Assembly (NCBI GenBank): GCA_016700055.1
Contig: CP064997.1
Coordinates: 2,790,001-2,854,000, forward strand
Source of the DNA: Actinomycetota bacterium
Lineage (GTDB): Bacteria > Actinomycetota > Acidimicrobiia > Acidimicrobiales > Ilumatobacteraceae
DNA: 64,000 nt
Direction of reading: 5' to 3'
Shown: positions 54,846 through 62,874 of the stretch, one piece after another
Numbering within the stretch: position 1 is the first letter of the stretch
Layout: each line of letters starts with the position of its first letter
Translations under genes and position numbers: made by a program
The notes under the pieces: model-generated
What the model was told of the DNA's origin: nothing
Databases searched by the model: none
Seen by the model: the letters and a program-made list of their open reading frames with translations, nothing else

Positions 54846-55934
<1,089 letters not shown>

Positions 55935-55978
55935 GAGCCTCGGAGGCGGGGGGCCGCTGCTATCCTCATCCCTCGCCT

Positions 55979-56051
55979 TCCGGGATAGCTCAGTTGGCAG
56001 AGCAGCTGACTGTTAATCAGCGGGTCGCAGGTTCGAGCCCTGCTCCCGGAG
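55979..56051 (+). tRNA. tRNA-Asn(GTT)
   Basis: Acceptor TCCGGGA/TCCCGGA, D stem GCTC/GAGC, anticodon loop CTGTTAA reading GTT, T loop TTCGAGC, discriminator G. TATCCT at about 55961 is a likely -10 box. Confidence 0.94.
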
Positions 56052-56123
56052 CCCGGCCCCTAGCGGGGCAGACACGCACGCAACCGGGGTCGCTTGCCAT
56101 CCGGCAGCGACCCCGGTCCCGCG

Positions 56124-56240
56124 TCCAGCCCCGCCAGCCCCGCCAGCCCCGCCAGCCCCGCGGCGCCGTGCCCCGCCAGCCCCGCGGCGCCGTGCCCCGC
56201 CAGCCCCGCGGCGCCGTGCCCCGCCAGCCCCGCCAGCGCT
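56124..56240. repeat. GC-rich tandem repeats between tRNA genes
   Basis: The 9-base unit CCCCGCCAG recurs several times, then a 24-base unit formed of CCCCGCCAG plus CCCCGCGGCGCCGTG occurs three times in perfect tandem, and the short units return. Reading frames through it are low-complexity Pro/Ala or Gly/Arg and are not taken as genes. This fills most of the 326-base gap between tRNA-Asn and tRNA-Met. Confidence 0.85.
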
Positions 56241-56260
56241 GTGCCCCCGCAGGCTCATCA

Positions 56261-56329
56261 CGCCCTCCCATTCTCGGTCGGATCCGTCGCGCTATGTGTC
56301 ACAGATCCGACCGAGAATCTTGGGGAGGG
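56261..56329. repeat. Long palindrome, copy 1
   Basis: Perfect 15-bp arms (56270-56284 and 56304-56318) around a 19-base loop, extended outwards by CCCTCCC/GGGAGGG pairing. The core recurs at 62826-62874 with both arms and loop conserved, so it is a dispersed element. Confidence 0.8.
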
Positions 56330-56377
56330 GGTACCGTCGGCTCGGGTCTGGCCCGCCCGAGGCGGCCGGGGCAGCAC

Positions 56378-56450
56378 GGGGCGGTAGCTCAGTGGTCAGA
56401 GCAGGGGACTCATAATCCCTGGGTCGTGGGTTCGATCCCCACCCGCCCCA
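56378..56450 (+). tRNA. tRNA-Met(CAT), elongator type
   Basis: Acceptor GGGGCGG/CCGCCCC, D stem GCTC/GAGC, anticodon loop CTCATAA reading CAT, T loop TTCGATC, discriminator A. It has no initiator features (no C1-A72 mismatch). A lysidine-modified tRNA-Ile2 with the same CAT gene anticodon cannot be fully excluded. Confidence 0.88.
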
Positions 56451-56520
56451 CTAGCAGGACCTGCTGAGAAATCGCGCGACGGAAACGGACGGCTCGGTGA
56501 CGTCATACGGGTGAAGGCAG

Positions 56521-57030
56521 GTGAACGGGTTCGTGGCTGACCGAGCAGAACAGCATGACGTGACGACCCGTGAGGGGTTGATGGCGTTCTACGACGTCGC
56601 GTTCGCCGACGTGTATCGAAGTGCGGCGCGGCTGACGAACGGTGATCGCCAGGCAGCCGAGGACCTCGTGCAAGACGCCTTCGTACGACTGACACGCTCC
56701 GCGCGAGCAGGTCAGGTGAGCACCGTGGGTGTGGGCTGGTTGATCACGACGGTGCGGCGGCTGCATATCGACCGGCTCCGCTCCGCCGATCGCGAGCAGC
56801 GCCGCTTGCGGCTGGTGGCAGCCTCGGCCGACGAACAGCCGGCGAAGGAAAGCGCAGCGAGTGTGCTCGACGGCCTGAGCGATCGCGAGCGGGCTGCGCT
56901 GGTGTTGCGCTACGTCGAGGATCTTCCCGTAGGCGAGGTCGCCGACTTGATGGGCTCGTCGGTACGGGCCACCGAGTCGCTGCTGCAGCGGGCCAAGCGA
57001 AAAGCACGAGCATCGAGGAGGATCTCATGA
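56521..57030 (+). CDS. ECF-family RNA polymerase sigma factor 1
   Basis: A 169-residue sigma-70 factor with regions 2 and 4 only. Region 2: ADVYRSAARLTNGDRQAAEDLVQDAF and GWLITTVRRLHIDRLRS. Region 4: LSDRERAALVLRYVEDLPVGEVADLMG with the helix-turn-helix SVRATESLLQRAKRKA. GTG 56521 follows GAAGG by 3 bases. ATGA overlap with the next gene, its likely membrane-bound regulator. Confidence 0.93.
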   Translation: MNGFVADRAEQHDVTTREGLMAFYDVAFADVYRSAARLTNGDRQAAEDLVQDAFVRLTRSARAGQVSTVGVGWLITTVRRLHIDRLRSADREQRRLRLVAASADEQPAKESAASVLDGLSDRERAALVLRYVEDLPVGEVADLMGSSVRATESLLQRAKRKARASRRIS

Positions 57031-58190
57031 ACGATCCTTGGATCGACCAACTGCGTGCGGGCATGGTCGACACCGAGCCGCGGCCTGGCTTCCGGGACGA
57101 GCTCCGTGGCCTGCTCGACGCCGAGTGGGATGGCCTCATCGAAGTGACACCGACCGTGCCGCACCGCCGGCGCAGGTGGATGCTCGGCGCTGTGGCCGCT
57201 GCCATCGTCGTCCTCGTAACGGGGGTATTGGCCTTCAACCGAGGTGACGATGCGGTCGCGCCCACCACCGACCCTGGCGAGGTGACCGACCCTCCGGAGG
57301 CAACGTCGGCACCGGACACGACGCTGCCGGAGACCTCTCCGCCGTCGCAACCCGACGTTCCGATCCTCCTCGAGGATTGGCCATGGGGTGGGGACTCGCC
57401 CGGCTCCGTCGAGGATCTGCCGTTGCTCCTTCCGTCGGAACCGGTGCCGAACCAAGAACGAATCGTGCGCAGCGAGTCGGTCGAGAGCGGGTTCGCGTTC
57501 GCCGAGTACGTCCAGACCTACGTCGACACTGACGACAACGCTTGGTTGCTCGTGCGAACCGTTGCCGAACCGGCACCGGCGACACCCGAGGAGTTCCGCA
57601 CCGAACAGATCGACACGAGTGCTTGGGTCAACCCGTGGACCGACGCGTACCTGGTGCAAAGCCCGGGGAACGTGGTCTTCGTCGAGCTCGCGGCGCCCGG
57701 CGGTCTGGTCAAGATCAGAGCGTTCAACCTCGAAGAGAGTGCGGTGATCGACCTCGCCCGCACCATGCAGAGGCGCCCCTCGACGCAACCCGGATGGGAC
57801 CTCGAGCTGCCGGCTGGACTACGCCAGTTCGCGGAGAGCGAGTCGGGACCACAGCGAGCGCTGGTCTGGTTTGACGCCGAGGGGACCCCGATCGCGGAGC
57901 TTCGCATCCAGGCAGAGAATGCCGAGGCGGTCATCACCGGCTGGAGCGAGACAGCAGAGGTCGACACCATCGACCTCGACGGCACACCTGTCGTGATCGC
58001 CGTCGACGGAATCCGAGTGACGGTCGCCTGGACGACCGAAGGCGCCGAGGTGTTGTTCGGCTACGTCGGCGATCGCGATGCTGCCGAACGGATTGCCCGC
58101 AGCATCGCACCCGTCGACGAAGCCGTCTGGCTCGACGCCAGCGAACCCCCCGACCCCGACGACGACGGGTGCCAAAGCCTGTTCTGCTAG
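57027..58190 (+). CDS. Membrane partner of ECF sigma factor 1
   Basis: A 387-residue single-pass protein. Cytoplasmic residues 1-48, a helix at about 51-70 (MLGAVAAAIVVLVTGVLAF), an acidic Thr/Pro linker and a large outer domain of about 270 residues (no known fold recognised). Overlap with the sigma gene suggests it is the anti-sigma factor, but a canonical zinc anti-sigma motif (HxxxCxxC) is not seen. Confidence 0.75.
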   Translation: MNDPWIDQLRAGMVDTEPRPGFRDELRGLLDAEWDGLIEVTPTVPHRRRRWMLGAVAAAIVVLVTGVLAFNRGDDAVAPTTDPGEVTDPPEATSAPDTTLPETSPPSQPDVPILLEDWPWGGDSPGSVEDLPLLLPSEPVPNQERIVRSESVESGFAFAEYVQTYVDTDDNAWLLVRTVAEPAPATPEEFRTEQIDTSAWVNPWTDAYLVQSPGNVVFVELAAPGGLVKIRAFNLEESAVIDLARTMQRRPSTQPGWDLELPAGLRQFAESESGPQRALVWFDAEGTPIAELRIQAENAEAVITGWSETAEVDTIDLDGTPVVIAVDGIRVTVAWTTEGAEVLFGYVGDRDAAERIARSIAPVDEAVWLDASEPPDPDDDGCQSLFC

Positions 58191-58260
58191 TGCTCTGTCA
58201 GTCAACGTTTGCCCTGCCGCCTGCCGGCACCTCGGGGACGGTTCTACTGGCTGGAGGTCG

Positions 58261-58266
58261 TAGCGT
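58261..58266 (+). promoter_or_regulatory. -10 box of GNAT gene (TAGCGT)
   Basis: TAGCGT ends 7 bases before ATG 58274, no Shine-Dalgarno sequence: predicted leaderless promoter. Confidence 0.5.
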
Positions 58267-58273
58267 CAGCCGA

Positions 58274-58912
58274 ATGGGCGTGTCGGAGAATCCGGATTCT
58301 GCGGTCGTCTTCGACGGACGAGCTGGCGAGCCGGAGCCCGGCGGTGCGAGATCGCCGGTCAGCTTGTCCGACGATGCGGTCGTGCTAAGACACTGGAGCT
58401 CCTCCGACGCAGTCTTCATGGCCGAAGCGTGGAGGGACCCGGCAATCGAGCGCTACAACGGCCCAGCGCCCGCCTCGCTCCTTGACGCGATCACAGTCAT
58501 CGAACGCATTGAGCAGAGCTGGCGTACATTCGAGGTGGAGGGTGATCCGACGGGCGCCGCCTTCGCGATCGTTGATGCGGACTTGGGGCAGCCGGTCGGC
58601 ATGTGTGGCGTCGACCAATGGTCGAGCACACACGTAGCTCAGTTCGGCTACTGGCTGGCGCCAGGTGCGAGAGGAAGAGGGCTTGCGACTTGCGCCGCAA
58701 CACTGATGACGGGTTGGTTGTTCGAGCTCGGAGCTGCTCGCGTCTTCCTCACGATCGAGTCCGAGAACGCGGCTTCGGCCGCGGTCGCGCTCCGCGCCGG
58801 GTTCACCTGTGAGGGGACGCTTCGCGCCCACGGCGTGTGGAACGGGCAGCGCAAGGATGTGGACGTTTACGCTGTGCTTCCCCACGAGTGGCCGTTGGGA
58901 GGCAATCGCTGA
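58274..58912 (+). CDS. GNAT-family acetyltransferase (RimJ/RimL type)
   Basis: A 212-residue protein. A short disordered head precedes a GNAT domain: VVLRHWSSSDAVFMAEAWRDP, GVDQWSSTHVAQFGYWLAPGARGRGLAT (acetyl-CoA loop GARGRGLA) and SAAVALRAGFTCEGTLRAHGVWNGQRKDVDVY. It resembles RimJ/RimL protein or small-molecule N-acetyltransferases. The start is fixed by the -10 box. The 222 bases after it show no gene. Confidence 0.87.
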   Translation: MGVSENPDSAVVFDGRAGEPEPGGARSPVSLSDDAVVLRHWSSSDAVFMAEAWRDPAIERYNGPAPASLLDAITVIERIEQSWRTFEVEGDPTGAAFAIVDADLGQPVGMCGVDQWSSTHVAQFGYWLAPGARGRGLATCAATLMTGWLFELGAARVFLTIESENAASAAVALRAGFTCEGTLRAHGVWNGQRKDVDVYAVLPHEWPLGGNR

Positions 58913-59134
58913 CTGCCACATACCGCCGGCTCTGTGTCGACCGGAACGCGGCCAACGTTGGCTGACGCGGCACTAGCTCGGCCACGAGAACTTCCTCGAC
59001 GGTGTCACGCGTGCACGAGGGAGAAGCGATCACCAACAGCGGGCGCCGCCTCGTCGTGTTCGGCGGACAGGACTGGACCTCCGGTGAGGGACGACTCGTC
59101 GGCGAGATGTGGGTGTGGACGCCGTAGGACACAG

Positions 59135-60328
59135 CTACCTGTCGCTGTCGTCCTCGTCGCCGTCGCCGTCGCCGTCGGTGGCTTGGTGTTGGAGGCGCCA
59201 GCGAAGTCGGGCGCGGATGCGGTCACGCTCGTCGAGTGGGACTTCAGGTTGTGGTTGCACCAAGTTGTGGTCGCTGACGTCGCGGTGGCGGTTGTGGAAG
59301 GGGCAGAGCAGCCGTCCGTTGAACTGGCTGGTCGGGCCGCCGTCGCGGTGGGGGACGATGTGGTCGACGTCGCAGCGTTCGATGGTCACGTCGCAGCCGG
59401 AGAGGTGTTGGCAGTGGCGGTCGCGGACCTCGATCGCGCGTCGCAGCGTGGCGGTGAAGCGGCGCTTGTTGCTGATCGAGATGACGGTGGACGGTCCGTC
59501 GAACAGCACCGACTCCCACATTGCGTCGTCGAGCAGTGCGCCAGCTTGGCCGGGGGTGATGACGGTGCCGTTGGACAGCTCGCACATGTTGCGCAGCGTG
59601 TCTTCGCCGACGAGCACGGTGACGAGCGGCCGCTGCCGGCCGCCTGTGGACGCGGCTGAGCGTTTCGCCATCTCGACCAGTGCCGCGGCGCGGCGCTGCG
59701 TGGGGGTGCGCACGGTCAGCGATGCCTTGTCCGCGAGCAGCAGTTGGCGTTCGAGCCGTTGGAGTTCGGCGGCGAACACCGCGCCCGAGACGGCGTCGAG
59801 CTGGCCGTTGATCACCACAGTGCCGTTGATGGTCGTCGAGGCGTACAGCGAGTTCGCCAAGTGCTGCCGTTCGGCTTGTTCTTCTGCAGCGGCGGCGTCG
59901 GCGCGTTGGCGCCAGTAGTCGATCAGCTTGTGGGCCTGCGCGTACCGCAGCCTGGCGCATTGATCGACCAGCCACTCCTCGCTTTCGGCGAACGCCGCCT
60001 CGCAGGGCTCCTTGCGTGCCTTGGAGAACAGGTGGACGTGGTCGAGCGACAGCCGCCCGGCGGTGATCGCCGCCGCGGTGTGGGACATCACGGCCAGATC
60101 ACGGGCCCGGGCGACTTCGACCTTCGCGGAGCGCACTGAGGTGTTTGTTTCGCGCGCGAGGCGGTGAGCGGCGCTGCGTGAACCGTCGTCGGTCCACACC
60201 CCGCGTGCGTCCCAGCGCCGCAGCAAGCCTGCCTTCACCACGCGCAGGCAGGCCTCGGTCTGCTGAAGGGCGACCACCGACGCGTGCAACTCGGCGTCAC
60301 TCAGACCGTCGGCGTCCACCCGGCGCAT
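59135..60328 (-). CDS. DUF222 / HNH endonuclease-domain protein (13E12-like)
   Basis: A 397-residue protein. The long helical DUF222 region (about 1-270; SAAHRLARETNTSVRSAKVEV) is followed by an HNH motif with CDVDHIVPHRDGGPTS, LLCPFHNRHRD. These are repetitive actinobacterial genes of the 13E12 type, often several per genome and perhaps mobile. ATG 60328 is the first usable start for DUF222; the frame runs on upstream without a better one. The Asp/Gly tail comes from a short repeat. Confidence 0.85.
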   Translation of the reverse strand: MRRVDADGLSDAELHASVVALQQTEACLRVVKAGLLRRWDARGVWTDDGSRSAAHRLARETNTSVRSAKVEVARARDLAVMSHTAAAITAGRLSLDHVHLFSKARKEPCEAAFAESEEWLVDQCARLRYAQAHKLIDYWRQRADAAAAEEQAERQHLANSLYASTTINGTVVINGQLDAVSGAVFAAELQRLERQLLLADKASLTVRTPTQRRAAALVEMAKRSAASTGGRQRPLVTVLVGEDTLRNMCELSNGTVITPGQAGALLDDAMWESVLFDGPSTVISISNKRRFTATLRRAIEVRDRHCQHLSGCDVTIERCDVDHIVPHRDGGPTSQFNGRLLCPFHNRHRDVSDHNLVQPQPEVPLDERDRIRARLRWRLQHQATDGDGDGDEDDSDR

Positions 60329-60448
60329 GGCATCGATCGCAGCGGTGAGCCCCTCGAACTCCGACCCGAGGCCGGCGGGGGAATGCGCTCGGGGGTGTGA
60401 CAGTGGCGGGGTGGCGCAGTGAGGAGGGTGACCGGGGACGTGCGGGGG

Positions 60449-60595
60449 ATGTCCTTGCAGGAGCCGCTGCTCGTCGACGAAGCCCGCACACTGACGCTCG
60501 ACGAAGTGCTGGCCAGGGCGGGCGGCCGGGCCGGTGGACACGCACCGCTCAGAACTGCGGCCAAGATCGTTCGCTCCGATCGTGCCTCCCGGTGA
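60449..60595 (+). pseudogene. Remnant of FitA/VapB-type antitoxin
   Basis: A short frame MSLQEPLLVDEARTLTLDEV continuing to LARAGGRAGG and IVRSDRASR, then stop. SLQE, TLDEVLARAGGR and the final R-x-DR-x-x-R resemble the C-terminal half of ribbon-helix-helix antitoxins of the FitA group. The N-terminal DNA-binding half is missing. Its stop overlaps the PIN toxin start (GTGA), the usual coupled order. Confidence 0.55.
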
Positions 60596-60958
60596 TCGTC
60601 GTCGATGCCAGCATTCTGGTGACGGCTCTCGGCGACGACGGCAGCGACGGCGACCGGGCGCGCAGTCGGCTGGAGGGTGAACGGCTTGCCGCGCCACACC
60701 TCATCGACCTCGAGGTGACCTCTGCGTGGCGCCGCCTGGCGGCGTCGGGCGATCTCGATCCTCGGCGGGCGCAGTTCGCACTCGACGACCTTCGTGCACT
60801 CCGCATCCAGCGTCCCCACGGCTCCACCGGGGCGGGAGCTGGCGACAACCTCACCTCTACGACACGCCTCGCTGGCCAGATGGGCGCGTCTTCTCACCGC
60901 AGACGCACGACTGGCCGGAGCGTCGGGCCTGAAATGCGAGATCGAGCTGCTCACTTGA
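60592..60958 (+). pseudogene. Broken VapC/FitB-type PIN-domain toxin
   Basis: The first 76 codons read as a good PIN toxin (VIVVDASILVTALGDDGSDG, APHLIDLEVTSAWRRL, FALDDLRALRIQRPHG). After about 60820 the homology breaks; near 60850 a DNL-YD-like piece appears across two frames, and the usual ending LLTADARLAGASGLKCEIEL returns in another frame and stops at 60958. Most of the middle, with its conserved acidic residues, is lost. Frameshifts and deletion mark it as dead. Confidence 0.75.
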
Positions 60959-61005
60959 CATGACCGGTGCAACATCGGGCCGCGATGGTGCATCGTTGGG
61001 GGTGA

Positions 61006-61503
61006 ATGGCTGCGCTATCGACACCGGAGCCCGGAACGGGCTCGGGGATGCCCCGGGCGGAGCTCGAGGGCTTGTTCGCCGTCGAACGCGCCGGCATGGT
61101 GAAGATGGCGACGTTGCTCGTGGGCTCACACGCGGTGGCCGAAGAGGTCGTGCAGGACGCGTTCATCTCGGTCGGCAACCGCTGGTCGTCGATCGAACGC
61201 CCCGGTGCCTACCTGCGCACCACGGTCGTGCGCGGCTGTGCAGCCGTGCTGCGGCGGCGCTCGATCGAGCACCGCCACTCGGTGCGGCTGACCGACGAAG
61301 CTGTGGTGGAGCTCCCGACTCAGCTCATCGAGCTGCGCGATGCCTTGGACCGGCTCACTGATCGCCAGCGGATCGTCGTCGTGTTGCGCTACTTCGTCGA
61401 CGTCGGCGACGACGAGATCGCAACTGCTCTCGGGGTGAGGCCGCCGACCGTTCGCTCGCTGGCCCGCCGAGCCCTGTCGACCCTAAGAAAGGAGCTCACA
61501 TGA
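61006..61503 (+). CDS. ECF-family RNA polymerase sigma factor 2
   Basis: A 165-residue sigma factor. Region 2: MVKMATLLVGSHAVAEEVVQDAF and GAYLRTTVVRGCAAVLRRR. Region 4: LTDRQRIVVVLRYFVDVGDDEIATALG with PPTVRSLARRALSTLRKEL. The stop overlaps the next gene's ATG (ATGA). Same gene plan as sigma factor 1, but not a recent duplicate. Confidence 0.92.
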   Translation: MAALSTPEPGTGSGMPRAELEGLFAVERAGMVKMATLLVGSHAVAEEVVQDAFISVGNRWSSIERPGAYLRTTVVRGCAAVLRRRSIEHRHSVRLTDEAVVELPTQLIELRDALDRLTDRQRIVVVLRYFVDVGDDEIATALGVRPPTVRSLARRALSTLRKELT

Positions 61504-62816
61504 GCGTCGTCGAAGACAGACTCCGCGAACAGCTCCCGCAGCTCGCTGAAGCGCTCGTGAGCGCGACCGAGGCGCAGACGTCGCCGATCGCCGGTGAGAC
61601 GTCGGGCCCGTATGCGGTGACTGCGACGGCTCCTCGGCAGCCGGGTCGGCGCCGTCGGCCCGCGGTGCTGGCCGCGCTGGGCGTCGCCGCGGCAGCGGTG
61701 CTGGTTCTGGTCGGCGTGCTGGTCACGCTCGATCGCCGCGACGGCCCCGGCGGCGCTGCAGATCCTGCAGCCCCACTACCGCAGATGCCGCGCGACTTCG
61801 GCACGTGGAGCCCGGTCGCGGAGGCTCCGATCGACCCTCGCCCGTACGCGGTGTCGGCGTGGACCGGCACCGAGGCCGTGTTCTGGGCGGGGTCCAGCCT
61901 GTCGCGCGGCTTCGCCTACTCCGACGGCGCCGCCTACGACCCCCGCACCGACTCCTGGCGGAACCTGGATGGGCCCGGATGGGGCCACCCGGGCCTGACG
62001 AGCGCGTTCTTCGACGGCGAGCTCTATGCATTGGCCAAAGGTGGCGGCGGCCGCTTCGACCCGGTCGCGGGGGAATGGGTCGACCTGCCTTACGTCGAAG
62101 ACATGTACCTGGCCGCGACCGTCGCCACAGACGACGCCGTATGGGGGCTAGGGCCTGCCGGCACCAACCCGATCGGACAGCCCGATCTCGCGATCGCCCG
62201 CTACGACCCGGCGAACGACTCGTGGGTCTACGGACCGGTGTACGAGGGCACTGGCGCCAAAGCCGAGATCGTCGCCGGCCTCAGCCGGCTAGAGACAGAT
62301 GTCGTGTGGACCGGACGCGAGATCGTCGCGTGGAACGGGACCAGCGGTGGGATCGCCTTCGATCCCGCGACGGAGCAGTGGCGGGCGATCGATCCTCCGG
62401 CCCCGCCGCTCCCGACGGCGGCGCCGCTCAGCGACAGCCGCATCGTGATGACCGAGGCCGGACTTGTCGCAATCGTCGAACCCGAGGGCGGCGGCGGGTC
62501 TGAGCTCGCGGTCGTGGTGCGTGTCGGGGACGGGTGGAGCCTGCGGACCAGCGCGATCCCGATCGCTGCCCCCCAGACCCTGACCCTCGCTGCCGCCGGG
62601 GAGTGGTTGGTGCTGTTCTCTGATCAAGACGCGCCGGTCACCGTCCATGTGCCTACGGGGGAGTGGAAGCGACACGACGACGGTCCGCTCGCCGGCCTGA
62701 ACGGCCCGAACGCCGTGTGGACCGGAGACCAGCTCGTCGTGTGGGGTGGCGTACCTACCCCGAGCGCCACCAACCCGGAGCCCTCCGAAGGCGCCACCTG
62801 GACCCCGCCCGAGTGA
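61500..62816 (+). CDS. Membrane-anchored beta-propeller-like partner of ECF sigma factor 2
   Basis: A 438-residue single-pass protein. Short cytoplasmic part, helix at about 54-76 (PAVLAALGVAAAAVLVLVGVL), then about 350 residues of repeats with Asp-x-x-x-x-x-Trp turns (YDPRTDSW, FDPVAGEW, YDPANDSW, FDPATEQW), a Kelch/galactose-oxidase-like propeller. The four-base overlap suggests a sensor or anti-sigma role; no zinc anti-sigma motif is seen. Confidence 0.78.
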   Translation: MSVVEDRLREQLPQLAEALVSATEAQTSPIAGETSGPYAVTATAPRQPGRRRRPAVLAALGVAAAAVLVLVGVLVTLDRRDGPGGAADPAAPLPQMPRDFGTWSPVAEAPIDPRPYAVSAWTGTEAVFWAGSSLSRGFAYSDGAAYDPRTDSWRNLDGPGWGHPGLTSAFFDGELYALAKGGGGRFDPVAGEWVDLPYVEDMYLAATVATDDAVWGLGPAGTNPIGQPDLAIARYDPANDSWVYGPVYEGTGAKAEIVAGLSRLETDVVWTGREIVAWNGTSGGIAFDPATEQWRAIDPPAPPLPTAAPLSDSRIVMTEAGLVAIVEPEGGGGSELAVVVRVGDGWSLRTSAIPIAAPQTLTLAAAGEWLVLFSDQDAPVTVHVPTGEWKRHDDGPLAGLNGPNAVWTGDQLVVWGGVPTPSATNPEPSEGATWTPPE

Positions 62817-62825
62817 CCCTCTCGC

Positions 62826-62874
62826 GTTCTCGGTCGATCCAGTCGCGCTATACGTCACAAATCCGACCGAGAAC
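62826..62874. repeat. Long palindrome, copy 2
   Basis: Arms GTTCTCGGTCG (from 62826) and CGACCGAGAAC (to 62874), imperfect at the inner end, around AGTCGCGCTATACGTCACAA. Nearly the same as copy 1 in arms and loop. It lies between convergent genes and supplies the stop codon of the ABC permease. Confidence 0.75.

Noticed and set aside
56124..56240. Possible CRISPR array
   Set aside because: The units are direct tandem repeats with no unique spacers, too short and too GC-rich, and no cas genes are present.
56270..56318. Palindrome copy 1 as an ordinary intrinsic terminator
   Set aside because: No T tract follows, and both arms and loop are conserved in a second copy, which a terminator would not need.
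55994..56467. Open frames across the tRNA-Asn, repeat and tRNA-Met region
   Set aside because: They read through two tRNA genes and low-complexity repeats; no coding signal.
58913..59134. Search for a gene between the GNAT and DUF222 genes
   Set aside because: The 222 bases contain only short frames without start signals or recognisable protein features.
59135..60697. Longer reading of the DUF222-HNH protein to 60697
   Set aside because: The upstream 120 codons are Pro/His/Arg-rich, cover the toxin-antitoxin remnant on the other strand and show no family similarity.
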